64,000 bases of DNA, taken from assembly GCF_031143425.1 (NCBI RefSeq), contig NC_090438.1, positions 754,691,823-754,755,822 of the forward strand, given 5' to 3'. Source of the stretch: Pleurodeles waltl (taxonomy: Eukaryota > Chordata > Amphibia > Caudata > Salamandridae). The notes beneath the pieces were generated by a model that was not told where the DNA came from, ran no database searches, and saw nothing but the letters and a program-made list of their open reading frames with translations. Positions within the stretch are counted from its first letter, which is position 1; the number at the start of each line of letters is the position of its first letter. Positions 1-12,736 of this stretch are shown here, one piece after another. Both the position numbers and the translations under genes were made by a program.

Positions 1-2556
1 TTTTGCTGGCGGTCATTCATGGCCCAGCTGGGCTGGTGCTGGCGGTGGCCTCCTGGGCAGCTGGGCTGGTGCTGGCAGTGGCCTCCTGGGCAGCTGGGCT
101 GGTGCTGGCGGTGGCCTCCTGGGTAGCAGGCTGGTGCTGGCGGTGGGCTCCTGGGCAGTGGGGATGATGGCGGTCTTCTCCGCCGTGCAGCTCTTTCCAG
201 ACTTGCCGGGTTTCTTGTGGCCCTTCCCCACCTTGGAAGGTGTCACAGCTGACTCCACACTCCCAACGCAACCCCTGGGAGCAGCTTTGGTGGCTGGAGT
301 CTTCACCCTCTCCCGCCGGGCACTGGCCAACTTCTGATGCTTCACAGGTGGGGGACTGTCTGTGCTGTGGCTCCGTGCCACACTGGCTGCCCTGGTGGCT
401 GGTGCACTCCAGATTCCGGTGACTACAGGCACCACTGGTCCGGGAGATGTTGTGGCTGAGGTGCTAGTTCGGGACCTATGGACAGGAAAAGTTTTTGGAC
501 ACACTGGGACGGGTAGCTGGAGGGGGTTTGGGAGTGGAGGAAGAGGTGGTGGTTGTAGGAGGTGTACGTTTGGTGACTTTGGGTGAAGGTGCATGCGCTG
601 GAGGCTATCGTGAGGTGGATGACTGTTGGGTGGGTGTGTGCCTGCGTTTGTATATCTTGGGAGGGGGCGTCACGGACACATTGGGAGAGGACACAGGTGA
701 CGTGTGAATGGTAGTGAGGGTGGTGACTGCACGTGAGTGGGGTGTGGTGGTGGGTGTGCTGGAGAGGGACGTAGTGGCCGTAGAGGTAGTGCATGCAGGT
801 GTGGGTGTAGACGAGACTGGGAGGAAGGAGGGAGACGAGGAGGAGGGGGACACGGTGGAGGCAGTGGATGTTGGTGTGTCTGCATGTGTGTGATGCTTGC
901 GTGAGTGCCTGTGGGATTTGTGGTGCTTATGTTTGCCTGAGCTTCCCTTGGGTGTTGACGTGTGTGCATGTTGGTCTGTAGGTGTGCTTGGGATAGGCTG
1001 AGGTACAAGGGATTGGATCGGGGTTGAGGAAGTTGGAGGGGGGAGGCTAGAGACGGGTACAATGGCTGCCATCAGTGCTGAGGCCAGAGTCTGAAAAGCT
1101 CGGTGAAGGGTGGCCTGACCAGAATGAATGCCCTCCAGGAATGCATTGGTTTGTTGCAACTGCCTCTCTACATCCTGGATGGCATTCAAAATGGTAGACT
1201 GCCCAACAGTGAGGGACCTGAGGAGGTCAATGGCCTCCTCACTGAGGGCAGCAGGGGTGACTGGGACAGGGGCTGAGGTGCCTGGGGCGAAGGGGATGCC
1301 CACCCTCCTGGGTGAGCGGGCACGGGGCAAAGGCTGAGGGGCTGCTGGGAGGGCGGTGCTGGTAGGAGGGGTGGTGGCTGTACCTGTAGATGTGGGGGCA
1401 CAGATGTCGCTGCCACCACAAGGGAGCTCCCATCAGAGGACGAGTCCGTGTCGCTGGTGTCAGCTCCTGTCCCCGCCGTGGAGCTCCCCTCGCCCTCCGT
1501 CCTACTGGTGAATTCAGACTCCGTAGTGTCGCCCTCCAGGGCCATGTGGGATGCAGCTCCCTCGTGCTCCGTTGCCACTGCTCCTCCGCCTGATGATGCT
1601 AATGCACACAAGAACAGGGAGACCACAAAAAGAGGGGGGAATGACAGAAGAAAGTCATGTTGAGTGCATGCATTACCACTACCGTTGGCGGACACGACAG
1701 ACACAGAAGCCCCCTGCACTACGCCGCGCTCTTGGGCTCCACTGTTCAATTTATGGAAAATGGCCTGCAAGACGACATCTGCACACATAGATGACACAGG
1801 GGCATGACTAGCTGTACTTGGCACTCTACAGAGTTGGGCTGGGCTGCCACATGGCCGACATACGGCGGGGCCTTGCCTACGGAACTCGCCCTGGCCTAGG
1901 GAAACCCACAGCCCTCCTCCCCCACCCAGACACCTCCACTGCATGCAAAGTCAGCAGAATGAGAGTGTACTCACCCCCTTGTGGCTGCTGTGATGCCCTC
2001 AAGCGCCCATCCAACTCCGGGTAGGCCACCACCAGGATCCTGAACATCAGGGGGGTCATGGTGCGACGGGCACCCCTCCCACGTTGGGAGGCCATCCCCA
2101 GCTGAGCCTCCGCCGTCTTCTTGCTCCAGCGGCGAATGTCCTCCCATCTTTTCCGGCAGTGGGTGCTCCGTCTGTGGTAGACCCACAGGGTCCGGACGTC
2201 CTTGGCGATGGCACGGCAAATATCTTTCTTCTGGTGGGCGCTGACCTACATGAAATGTACAGGGGAAAAAGAGAAGTTATTACCAACTGCACCGTCGAAG
2301 TGATTGGCCCCCATCCCTACCCTTGCCATGTGGCACATGCATTCACCATCTTTCATGCACGCAGCACTCTCCCCCCTTCCTTCTTACATCCAGCCCTCTC
2401 CACACAGGCATAGCCCATACAGCATGCTCCCAATGTACTTACCTGTTTGTCTGGAGGACCGTAGAGTAGCGTGTACTGGGGGAGAACCCCATCCACGAGT
2501 TTCTCCAACTCCTCCGATGTGAAGGCAGGGGCCCCTTCCCCAGACACTCGAGCCAT
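1..2556 (-). pseudogene. Harbinger A SANT/Myb-like gene 2 (multi-exon, broken)
   Basis: Four exons can be placed by comparison with copies B and C. Exon 1 is 2556-2443 (ATG, 38 codons, then GTAAGT), exon 2 is 2245-1975, exon 3 is 1598-1384, and exon 4 runs from 1333 downward. Exons 1-2 encode a helical SANT/Myb-like DNA-binding module with the motif STHCRKRWEDIRRW and a following GRGARRTMTPLMFRI. Exon 3 is Ser/Thr/acidic. Exon 4 begins with a predicted helical segment (ALSEEAIDLLRSLTVGQST), then a long Pro/Ser/Thr/His tail. The intron between exons 3 and 4 is only about 50 bp. A TAG codon at about 605-607, where copy B has CAG, ends the frame, and a change of frame follows. In Harbinger elements Myb-like partners bind the termini and recruit the nuclease; that role is inferred here. 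Confidence 0.75.
20..155. repeat. 36-bp minisatellite in Harbinger A
   Basis: About four tandem units of roughly 36 bp (core CTGGGCAGCTGGGCTGGTGC) lie at the extreme left. On the minus strand they would encode Pro/Ala/Thr repeats at the C-terminal end of SANT/Myb-like gene 2. The corresponding regions of copies B and C also contain short tandem repeats, with different unit sequences. Confidence 0.8.
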
Positions 2557-3077
2557 TGTCTCTTCCAGACCGAGGTCACAGCAGCACTTGCAGTGTAGGT
2601 CCTCTCCTGTCGAAGATCAGGTATCGAGTGATTGAAGTGATAGAAAATGGCGGTCACGTCCACGGCGGTCCGTACCGTCACCACCGGCGTACATCGCCAT
2701 TGGCTCCTGGGCCCCATAGGGTCCAATGTTAACCAATGTAGCATTGTGCCGCGGTCTTCGACCGCCTACCGCGACGGTGTACAACGCCAGCGCAGTTACC
2801 TCACATCCCATTGTCCCACTTTACAGGTCAGGCAGCCGCCATTTCAGGGGCCCACATGGCTTCATTTCCAACTGCGTCACTCATACCTAGGCCTAGACTC
2901 AACACACATACAGGCCACCTTTTGTGTATGATAGGTGTTCTGTGTAAACTGTGGGTACGTACCTCTGAGTTGTTTGACTCTGTGCTCGCTGTTGTCCTTC
3001 ATAGGCACCGTCCACTGGGACATGTGAGGAGATGGCCGCATCCTCCGGTGAACCGACCATTGGTGGACCTGTCGACA

Positions 3078-4143
3078 ATGGAGGAGCGACATTTGATTAT
3101 CACATACAGGCTTGACCGTGCCACAATCCAGGAACTGTGTACCCAGTTGGAGCCAGACCTGATGTCAGCAATCCGCCATCCCACAGGAATCCCCCCTCAA
3201 GTGCAGGTGCTGTCAGTGCTCCATTTCCTTGCAAATGGTTCCTTTCAGACAACAGTGGCCATGGCATCAGGGATGTCCCAGCCTATGTTTTCCAACGTAT
3301 TGTCCAGAGTGTTGTCTGCCCTTCTGAAACACATGCGGAGCTACATTGTTTTCCCTCAGGTGGAGGATTTGCCTACAGTGAAAGGGGATTTCTATGCCCT
3401 GGGACACATCCCCAACATCATAGGTGCCATTGATGGGACACATGTGGCTTTGGTACCCCCCCCCCCACAGGAGTGAACAGGTGTACAGAAACCGGAAGAG
3501 TTATAATTCTATGATTGTACAGATGGTATGTTTGGCAGACCAGTACATCTCCCATGTGAATTCCAAGTTCCCTGGCGTAGTGCATGACGCTTACATCCTG
3601 CAGAATAGCAGCATCCCTTATGTGATGGGTCAACTCCAGAGGCACCGTGTGTGGCTATTAGGTGAGCACCTGGAAGCAAGTCAGTGGGAGTGGTTGTCTG
3701 GGTCTGGGGATATCCCTCCAGGTTAGTGTGTGTCTAACAGTTGTCCCTCACCATTTGCAGGTGACTCTCGTTACCCCAACCTGTCATGGCTACTGACCCT
3801 AGTGAGGAATCCCAGGACAAGGACAGAGAAACGCTACAATGAGGCCCATGGGCGAACTAGGAGGGTGATCGAGCGGACCTTCGGCCTCCTGAAGGCCAGG
3901 TTCAGGTGCCTCCATATGACAGGTGGATCCCTATTCTACTCACCAAAGAAGGTGTGCCAGATCATCGTGGCCTGCTGTATGCATCATAACTTGGCTTTTT
4001 GACAACAGGTGCCTTTTCTGCAGGATGATGGTCCAGATGGTGGTGTTGTTGCAGCTGTGGAGCCTGTGGACAGTGAAGACGAGGAAGCAGGGGAAGAAGA
4101 CATGCACAACAGCGACTCAGTGATCCAGCAATATTTCCAGTGA
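3078..4143 (+). pseudogene. Harbinger A DDE transposase (HARBI1-like), broken
   Basis: Exon 1 runs from the ATG at 3078 to 3661, followed by GTGAGC. Exon 2 runs from 3761, after TTTGCAG, to the stop at 4141-4143. Catalytic signatures are visible: first Asp in GAIDGTHVAL, second Asp in VVHDAYILQNS, and Glu in RVIERTFGLLKARF. The intact family length is about 350 residues, which this would nearly reach. Two lesions are clear. A run of about 11 C residues around 3459-3469 shifts the frame just after the first catalytic Asp, and a TGA at 4000-4002 replaces an Arg codon kept in copy B. The enzyme would cut and rejoin the element at TWA targets in the nucleus. The transposase lies on the strand opposite both SANT/Myb-like genes. 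An upstream non-coding or first exon is possible, because the frame is open from 2811. Confidence 0.85.
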
Positions 4144-4430
4144 GACACAGGTAAGAATACAAACCTGCCTACTACATTTACTTTAACACTACTACCTCTC
4201 TACTGTGTGTCGTTTTCACCCAGTGTATAGTCACTGAGTTGTCACTTTCCCTTACGATTTCACAGATGTGGGTCCCACTGTGTGACATCTCCTTAGATTC
4301 CTCATGGACTAGAACTGTGTGACATAGGTATGTTGACATTAAACTTGAAAGAGCATTTTGTCACTGTAATTGCTAATACACTATTTTGAAATCACAGACA
4401 GACTCCAGATTGTTTTGTGCTTTAAGTGTG

Positions 4431-4436
4431 TTTATT
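4431..4436 (-). terminator. Polyadenylation signal, SANT/Myb-like gene 1 of Harbinger A
   Basis: AATAAA on the minus strand lies about 190 bp past the stop of SANT/Myb-like gene 1. The equivalent site in copy B (18461-18466) is in the same relative place. The transposase transcript converges on it from the other strand. Confidence 0.5.
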
Positions 4437-4622
4437 TAAGTGCTCAATATTGGAGGGGGTAGTGAAATGGTGAGGGGTGATGGCGGAGGAATGTCCATGG
4501 CAGAGTCCAGTCTATTAGCCTCACAGGTGCATTGCCCATATGGGCATAGGAAGTGGAGCTGGGGCAGTTTCAGTATGGACAGGGTGACAAAGTGGGACAG
4601 TAGGATGACAATCAGGGTGGTC

Positions 4623-6142
4623 TCATTTCTTGGCAGGGGTCTTGGCATCATGCTCTGTCTTAGTCCTGGATCTCAGGGACCGTTTGCGGGGTGGTTCTCC
4701 CTCTGCAGGGGGTGGGGTGCTGGTGTGGTGGTCCTGTGGCGGGGCGTCCTGTCCACTAGCGCCGGCGGAGGTGGTGGGCAGTTCATCGTCCATGCTAGTG
4801 TCAGGGGCCCCTTGTAGTGCCACAGTGTCCCTCCTGGTGTTCCTTCAGCACCCCTACGATGGTGCCCAGGGTGGAGCTGATGGTTCTGAGTTCCTCCCTG
4901 AAGCCCATATACTGTTCCTACTGCAGGCACTGGGTCTCCTGAAACTTGGCCAGTACCATTGCCATCGTCTCCTGGGAGTGGTGGTAGGTTCCCATGATGG
5001 TGCAGAGGGCCTCGTGGAGAGTGAGTTCCCTTGGCCTGTCCGCCCTCTGTCGCACAGCAGCCCTCCCAGTTCCCCTGTGTTCCTGGGCCTCTGTCCCCTG
5101 GACCGTGTGCCCACTACCACTGCCCCCAGGTCCCTGTTGTTGTTGGGGTGGTGGGTTATCCTGGGTTCCCTGTAGTGGTGGACACACAGCTGATTGATGT
5201 GTCCTGGGGCCGGAGGTATGGGCCCGCTGGGTGGGTGCTGTGCTGGTGTTTCCAGAGGGTGGAAGGTCTGTAGTGGCCTGTGACTGGGTGATGGGAACCG
5301 ACTGTCCAGAGATCCCCGATGGGCCAGGCTGGTCATCTAGATCCAGTTGGACAGAGGTGCTGTCATCACTGTGGGCCTCTTCTGTTGGTGGTGTGGACAT
5401 GTGTGGACCCTCCTGTCCGGTGACGTTGGGTAGAGGTCCTGAAGGGGTATAAAAAGATGGTTATTACATCTGTGTGTGTTATGGTGTGCAATGGGTGGGT
5501 GACCGTGTACCCCAGTGCTTTCATACCTGTGTGAGACCTTGTGTGAGGATGGTTTAGGGGGTTGTATGGGTATGTGCAGTGGCCATGCTTTAGTGATGGG
5601 TGTCCATGCTTTGTTGTTGCATGCAGGGCTTGGTGTTGGGATGGGTGGTTTGTGATATTGGGACATATGTGAGGAGTAGGGGTGCTGGGGGTGAGGGTGA
5701 GGGTGGGGGTATGTGATAGCATGCAGATAGAGTGGGGGTTGTAATAGTTAAGATTTGACTTACCAGAGTCCATTCCTCCACCTACTCCTGCGAGGCCCTC
5801 AGGATGCAGAATCTCCGAGACCTGCTCCTCCCATGTTGTTAGTTGTGGGGGAGGAGGTGGGGGTCCGCCGCCAGTCCGCCCAACCGCCAGGTGGTGTCTT
5901 GAGACCGCGGAACGCACCTTCCCCCGTAGGTCGTTCCACCTCTTCCTGATGTCCTCCCGATTTCTTGGGTGCTGTCCCACTGCGTTGACCCTGTCCACTA
6001 TTCTTCGCCATAGCTCCATCTTCCTTGCAATGGAGGTGTGCTGCACCTGTGATCCGAATAGCTATGGCTCTACCCAGACAATTTCCTCCACCATGACCCT
6101 GAGCTCCTCCTCCGAGAACCTGGGGTGTCTTTGCCATGCCAT
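4623..6142 (-). pseudogene. Harbinger A SANT/Myb-like gene 1 (two exons, broken)
   Basis: Exon 1 is 6142-5764, ending at GTAAGT; exon 2 starts at 5437 after a CAG acceptor and ends near 4623. Exon 1 encodes a three-helix SANT/Myb-like domain of the kind found in NAIF1 and Harbinger-associated proteins. Recognisable stretches are RFSEEELRVMVEEI and DIRKRWNDLRGKV, followed by a poly-proline linker. Exon 2 is Pro/Gln/Ser-rich, contains a predicted helical stretch, and ends with a basic tail (RKRSLRSRTKTE) suited to nuclear localisation. A TAG at 6062-6064 replaces the CAG kept in copy C, and exon 2 shifts frame near 4920. It therefore cannot make the full protein without readthrough. The role is inferred as DNA-binding partner of the transposase. 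Confidence 0.75.
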
Positions 6143-6744
6143 GGGGTGGTGTAGGTGATGTGTGGGGTGGCGTGTGTGGTGATATGTGTGCTGATATGTA
6201 GTGGTGTGTTGTGTGAGGTACATGGAAGTTCTGAGGGTGATGGTGTTGTGTGCCTGTGGTTGCTGTTGTTCTTGCTGGTGCTCTCTGTCTGGCCTTCTTT
6301 CGGATTTTTTTGTCGTGGGGGGTTGTGGGAGTTGTGGGTGTGTGTTTTATATTGTATTGGGTGTGTGGGAGTGGTGTGTGTATGTGTATCAGGTGTGTGT
6401 ATTTGGAATTGTCCAATGTGGTAGTGTTTTGTAGGAGTGTGTGTATTTTGAGAGCGGCGGTGTGTACCGCCAATGGAATACCGCGGTTGAAAGACTGCCG
6501 CGTGGATTCGTGTGTCGTGATAGTGTGGGCGTATTTCTGTTGGCATGACTGTGGAGGTTTTGTTTTCGCCAGTTTATCACTGACCTTTGGTGTGGCGGAC
6601 TTGTGTGGGTGTCTGAATTTTGGCGGATTCCGAACTGTGGGTCATAATAGCTGTGGTGGAATTCCGCAGCCGCGGCGGTGTGTTAGCGGTCTTCTGCATG
6701 GCGGTAAGCGGCTTTTACCACCAATGTTGTCATGACCGACAAAA

Positions 6745-7673
6745 TCTTCAATGATGGAGGTCTCTGAATTACCCTTTTCAAGAGGCACTCATTAACCCCA
6801 GGTTAGCGCTTTTAACCTTGATGAATAAGAATTGGATGTCAACTCAGCTGTCCTCCAGCAGAGCCTTAGGCCCTTATGCTTAATGAACAGATCAGAAACG
6901 CCCTTCTCATGTGGACAGTTATTCTTTATCAGTAATTTCAAAATGAACTTGTTAGGATAATGATCGATAAGATTTTGCCCTCCTGGATGTAATTATACAT
7001 AAGCTGCGAAACAAAGATATAATCAAGAATTGGCTCCTGCCGCCAACCTATAAATGTAGGACTTTGACTCTCCAATGCCTCTAATAACTCAGAGCTGTTA
7101 CTTATTTCACAGTTAATTAGATGCTCATATAATGAAACACCCCCTGATTTCCATTTTAACCTGAGAAGGGATGGTTGTCTCCATTAAACATACCACAAAA
7201 ATAGGCCTAAACCATATTTCAGCATTACAATCGCTCCCTAAAATTACATTAACACTTTCCAGAATAACGTTAGATATATTCCTCAACTGATTCAATGCCC
7301 CAAAAAGAGCATCAACACTACTTCACACTCCAGAAAGTTACACATCATTATAGTAATTAATAAGAAAACAATTAAAATGTCTTGCACAAATCTGGATACC
7401 TGAAAGTGGAATGGGAACACGTCTAAAATCAAGGGAAACTCTAAACATAGTTGCTAGGTCTTCCCTTGCAGTACCCACAGGAGATTAAGTGGTAAGTAAA
7501 GAATAACAAGAACATCCTTAAAGTGTACATTTATTAGTTGTCCAGGTTTCCTGTAACATAATTACATCATACTTTTTCATAGATGTAAACCAATCTTCAT
7601 TAGACAATTTCATGCAATACCGGGGATGTTCCAACAGATCAGATTTATAATGGGGGGGGTAGCTAATGAGTAC
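6745..7673 (-). pseudogene. Decayed LINE endonuclease (APE-like) fragment
   Basis: Translating the minus strand gives KYDVIMLQETWTT near 7560-7600. This matches the catalytic-Glu motif of apurinic-endonuclease-like domains in non-LTR retrotransposons. Further downstream, near 7040-7080, is ILDYIFVSQ, like the substrate-binding region of the same fold. Spacing and order fit one endonuclease domain of about 220 residues, but there are many stops and frame changes. No reverse transcriptase is visible next to it. It lies between the end of Harbinger A and a TG...CA repeat, so it is probably a remnant cut by later insertions. The clade is not assignable by eye. Confidence 0.5.
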
Positions 7674-9870
7674 TGTTAGAAATTGGTTCTCTACTTGGCA
7701 GAGGTTTGCACTTTCTCCAAGTAGGGACCACAATCCTAGTCAGGGCAAGTAAGATACACACTAAAAGTTTACCTGTCAGAGCAGTCAGGCTAAACTAAAG
7801 AGGCAATGTGTAAAGTATTTGTGCACACACACAGTAACACAGTGAAAGCACCACAAACTTACTCCACACCAGTTTAGAAAAATAGCCAATATTTATCTGA
7901 GTAAAACAAGACCAAAAAAGACAAAACTCCAACATACACAAGTAAAGCTATGCATTTTTTAAGATTAAATCAAAATGCAGTACATAGAAGTAATTAGCTC
8001 CAACCGGGGCTATCCGGTTGCACAGGACCAGGGCAAATCCAAAAGTTCGGTCTGACCGCGATGAAGTACAGGCTGGGTGCAGGAGTCACACAGATCCGCT
8101 CACAGTACCTTGGTTTTGTTGATGCTCGGGGACGATGCATTGATCCAAAAAGAGGGGATGTATCGCTATTGCAGGTGATGTCGTTTCCTGATCGGGCAAT
8201 GTCGTCGATGTTCAGAAGCGATGTGTACCAGTTCCGATGTGTCGGTGCTATGTCATCCAAGTTGGGGCTACATTGTAAGTCGGGGTCGTTGCGTCAGTCA
8301 GTCAGCGAGCGGTGTCCGTGGCTTGGGTGCAGGCAGCAGCGAGGCAGCGTTTCTACAGCAGAATGTGCCGGTTCTGAATGATGATCTGGGTTTGATGCGT
8401 CAGTTTCAGCTGACATGCCGTTGTCGATGCATCGGTTTCTTTAGCTGCAGCACCACACTCACCTCCATGTGCCCTGTACTGGAGTTGATACCACTTGGCA
8501 GCGCAGGACTCACAGCAGGGAAGCCCAGGTGCTGGTAGCAAGATGCAGGTAAATTTTTGAAGTCCCTGAGACTTCAGAAACAGCAGGCAAGCTCAGTCAG
8601 GCCCTTGGAGAAACGTTAGATTGCAGGATTTAGAGAGTTAAGGCCAGTCCGCTGGCTCCCACACAATAAACGGCAGACCAACCAAGCAAAACAAACAGCA
8701 AAGTGGCAGCCCCTCCTGCTAGCAAGGCAGTCCTTCTTCCTGGCAGAATGTCTTCAGTCCAGAAGTGTTCTGAGTATATGGTGTCAGATGTCCAGTACTT
8801 GTACCCAAAAAGGCCTTTGCTGTTGGGGTGACTTCAAAGGAACTCTCTTAAGTGCACAAGGATGCCTTTCAACCCAGTCCTGGCTCCTGACTACTAGTAG
8901 GTGGCAAATGATCCCTTTGTGTGAGGGAAGGGCACAACCTATTCTGATGTATGAACTACCTCTCCCTCTCCCCCCCCCCAGGAAGACTATCCTTATGCAG
9001 ATGTATCCCCTGTCACACTCAGCCCTTCCTGTGTTGTGGCTGCCTAGAGAGAATGCACAAGTGTACCTGTCACCTAAACCCAGACGTGTGTTCAGAGACA
9101 GGCTAAGGCACAGAATGGTTAAAGTAAGATAATGTCAACTTTCTAAACGTGGCATTTTCAGACCTGCAATTTAAAAAACAACTTTACTAAAAGATGTGTT
9201 TTTGAATTGTGAGTCCAGAGACACCAAACTCTGTTTTCTATCTTCTCCCAATCGGAAATTACACTTAAAAGATGTCTTAAGGTAGCCCCAATGTTAGCCT
9301 CTGGGAGAGATATTCCTAGCAATATTGAAAAACTAATTTAAACATTTTTCACTATCTCAACGTGTTAAACTTAATAGTACATGTCCAACTTTCTAAATGC
9401 ACTGCACCCTGCCCTTGGGGCTAGCTAAGGCCTACCTTATGGGTGATTTAATGTAGTAAAAAGGAAGGTTTGGGCCCAGTAAGCGGGTACACCTGCCAGG
9501 CCAAAATAGCAGTTTAAAAGTGCACACACAGGCTCTACAGTGGCAGGCCTGAGACATGTTTCGAAGGCTACTGTGGTGGGTGGCACAATCAGTGCTGCAG
9601 GTCCACTAGTGCTATTTGAGTTACTGGACCTGGACACACATAGTGCACTTTATTAGGGACTTACAAGTAAATCAAATATGCCAATCATGGAGAGACCCAA
9701 TGTATCACTTTTTATACTCAGAGCATATGCACTTTAGCACTGGTCAGTAGTGAAAAGGTGCATAGAGTCCTAAATCCAGCAGAAACAAAGCTCAGTACAC
9801 AGTTGAAAGAGGAGGTCAGAAAGCAAAAAGTCAGTAGAACCATGCTAAAACATGGCAGGTCTATGGAGCA
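7674..9870 (-). mobile_element. TG...CA repeat family, copy 1 (about 2.2 kb)
   Basis: The sequence starting TGTTAGAAATTGG at 7674 matches, in reverse orientation, the block at 49907-52106. Shared stretches include AGGCAATGTGTAAAGTATTT near 7800, the AAAATA...ATATTTATCTG region near 7880-7900, and GGGACTTACAAGTAAAT near 9655. It encodes no protein. In copy 2 the termini are TG...CA with a 5-bp duplication, which suggests a large solo LTR or a non-coding LTR retrotransposon. The far end of this copy is diverged and was not fixed precisely. Confidence 0.65.
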
Positions 9871-11152
9871 CAGTGGGCTTCAGGGATTCAAGGCAGCACT
9901 TTCCATGGAGGGAATACATACCCCCTCCCCAAGCCTGTCCACAGACCCCCTTTATGTCAGTCTATTCAATTTAGTTCTGAAAGGGACTTTTGTACAGGAA
10001 TTGAATAGCTAATGGAGGAGAGGGGTGGAACTTTATGCCCCTGATTGCTGTAATGGCAATAAATGTATATGCTCACTCGACCATGGCCTAGATGAATCTT
10101 GAAGGAAACGTTTTCTGGCCAATGCAGGGTTGTTAACATTAATAAGCACACAACCACCCCTAAATTTTGTAGGTGATGTCCTTACCCAGGCCACACTCAA
10201 TAATAAAATGTGGTCTTACTGTGAAATGTTAAAATGTGTATACTTTGTGAGCAAATGCCACCTTGCTTTTGAGCTAGGTGATCGATTCAGCCATCTTAGG
10301 TGTTAACACTGGAATATTGATCATCACAGCCACATCGCACTAGCTTGGAATATTGAAACAGGCTAATGATGGAGTCTGAGGGACTCTCAGGTTGTCTGGG
10401 CTCCTTGGGGGAATTTAGTCTTACCAAGATTTCATTGTCTGGACCTCTATCCTTTGTGTTATATCATTGTTAACCACAAAGGGTGAGGGGGGTTAATTAT
10501 TATATTGTACTGGCAGGGAGCCGATTGATAGCGAGTCACCCACTGACTCAGCTGTTTGCATAGAATGAGAAACATAAAACCATGCATGAGGATTGACCGT
10601 TTAAAGGCAAGCTGCAATTTCAGCAACTGCCCCCTCCAAAGCACAAACATGCTATAATTGGATTTGTCAGAGAACAAACATTATTAATAAAAATGTGTCA
10701 CTGAAACATAATGTGAAATAACATGTATTAAAAGGCCTAACTGAAAACTGTGTGCTAGAAAAATAATACATATGCTTTGAAATGTAATTGCTCTGGTGTC
10801 AGCCACAATTAAATCCAACATGAAATAATAATGCCTAATGAAAATGTATTTCGTTTAATCATAATTAAATATACTGACAAGATGATTAATAATATGTACT
10901 CAAAGGTTAATAGTTTAAATTCATACCAAATGTTTTATTCTTCATGTTTTAGCATTAGTTAAAAAGGCCTCATGTGCTAACTTTGTAAAATAATGTCTCT
11001 TCAAATATCCTGTGTGACTTGCACAGTGGAAATATCTATCCTGCTTTTACTGTTCGTGTTGTATATTTCCTCAAGATAAAACATTGTTAGTTTTAAACAA
11101 AGCCTCAGTGCTGAATGTCATGTTTTCATGTCATGTTTCTACGTTTCTTAAA
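9871..11152. other. AT-rich stretch without recognisable gene
   Basis: No convincing coding exon, RNA gene or repeat terminus was seen. Short open frames are not supported by composition or motifs. The last few hundred bases directly flank the 5' LTR. Confidence 0.5.
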
Positions 11153-12237
11153 TGTAATTTTTGTACGGAAACTAGTGACTGGAGACGAGAGAGGAGTGAC
11201 AGCGTAAACCAATCGGGTACAGAAAAGGTGAAGAGATACATCTGAAGCACAGATGATGTTTTATTGGCTGCACACTAAGCCACCTCATAGCCTTGTCCAA
11301 TAGAGGCTTAGTTAGTAACCTTTGGGATTTTAATATAGCAAAGATTTAGGTGATGTATGTAATTTCTTCATTTTCTGAGCTTCTGTTCAGTTCCTTAATT
11401 TTTTAGCCTTGAGATGCTGCTTAGTTCTTGTCTAACAGTTCAGTTACATTAAGCCCCATCCTTACTGAACTGTTTCCTCTTCATGTCCTGATGCTGACTA
11501 ATGAAGACCTGATGTTCCTGTGCTCTGCTGATGAAGATTCTACTGTCTGCTGATCCATTTAGGAGAGGTATAACTAATGTGCATTTTTCTCCCTTAGAAA
11601 ATCCAACCGCTTATTTTGATTGGCGCCATAGTTAGATGTTTTCCAAACTAATTTTTGCCTTATTTTTATTTTGGCATGTAGCCACACACATGCTTTCCAA
11701 ATAAGAGTGTTAGTTAGGGATGCCTGACCTAATATCAGATTCTGAATGTATATTTCCTAATTGTGATTTAATTCAACCGCACAAACTGTGTGCCATTTCT
11801 ATATACCACTTAATTCTGTTTTATTTTTGCATTGTTCTTTTGAAGTGTCTAATGATAAATGATTTAGTTAGACTCAGATTCATCAGGTTTTTTGGACAGC
11901 CTGTAATGTTTCTGTATTTCTATCATTTGGTCTTGCATATGGTTTACATGATCTTAGCATTGTTATCTAAAGGGTAGTAAATGTTTAAACTTTACTAAAC
12001 TGGTGTGGTGATTCATGCCCACATAGGCCATGGTGTGTTTAAATTACTGACTCCAATTGAATATGTTGATTATTTGATGTTATATTTGATGATTATTGGT
12101 TCATATTGTCTGACTGGATGATTTCACACTCCTGCCTGAGTCAAAAGGTCTGAGTCAACCTCTGAGGGCAATAGATGACTTACCCTAGACGTGACACTTT
12201 ATCACAATAATATAAGATAAGTTCTGTCACGCCCACA
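11153..12237 (+). repeat. 5' LTR of the retrovirus-like element
   Basis: It begins TGTAATTTTTGTACGG and ends TGTCACGCCCACA. It aligns along its length with 28728-29832, with many substitutions and small indels, so the insertion is old. It contains the shared stretch GATGATGTTTTATTGGCTG near 11253. The exact start is uncertain because CTTAAA precedes TG in both copies. Confidence 0.8.
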
Positions 12238-12736
12238 GAACTTGGTAGTACAGGATCGTTTTGTCTCAATAGGAGGGAAACATCCTAGCTTTGATGGCTC
12301 AATCTCAATAGGAGAGAATTAAGAGATTTGGTTTTGCCGATGCTTGTTGAAATATTGATTTTTGGAAATTTGGTTTTGCCAATGCTCATTTAGATGAAAT
12401 ATGATATGTTTCCAGTGTTCCCAGTGGTTGTTTGAGTTCTGAGTAGGGTTTGCGCTTGCAAATGCTTTGGCAAATCGCAGGTGAAATGTGATGTACGATG
12501 TCGGGAGTTTGCGTACCCCAATGTAGTTGATTAGAGAGTAAGTGTAGGGAAGTTATCATACTTCAAGGTAAAGTGGCGCTTTGTGCTCACAAATTGCCCA
12601 TGTGGTTGTTGATGTATGGACCCTGCCTTGGTCTTCGACTCCGTATTGTGCAAGAGTATGAGACACTTGGTTGTTGTTGTAACTTGTTTACTTTGTTTGG
12701 TCAATCAGGTGTGGTTGACTAATAGTATTTCTTAGT
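12238..12736 (+). other. Retroviral leader region
   Basis: This non-coding stretch lies between the 5' LTR and the gag-like frames. No confident tRNA primer-binding site was recognised immediately after the LTR; a TGGTAGTACAGG stretch at 12244 is the nearest candidate. Confidence 0.4.

Larger units (their letters stand above)
1..6735 (-). mobile_element. PIF/Harbinger transposon copy A (left-truncated by window)
   Basis: Read on the minus strand this block has SANT/Myb-like gene 1 (6142-4623), a transposase on the opposite strand (3078-4143) and SANT/Myb-like gene 2 (2556 down to the window edge). This is the same order as copies B and C in this window. The terminus near 6500-6735 is rich in GCGG/CCGC words, and its last bases (ACCACCAATGTTGTCATGA) resemble the complement of the copy B and C termini. 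The final GGCCC is not preserved, so no target duplication can be assigned. The other end lies outside the window. The coding genes contain stops and frameshifts, so this copy is probably non-autonomous. Confidence 0.85.

Noticed and set aside
605..1330. Pro/Ser/Thr/His-rich open frame as a mucin-like or antifreeze protein
   Set aside because: It aligns with the tail of SANT/Myb-like gene 2 in copies B and C and follows its splice structure.
9437..9637. Short open frame in the 7.7-kb repeat
   Set aside because: No motif, and the corresponding part of copy 2 is not open in the same frame.
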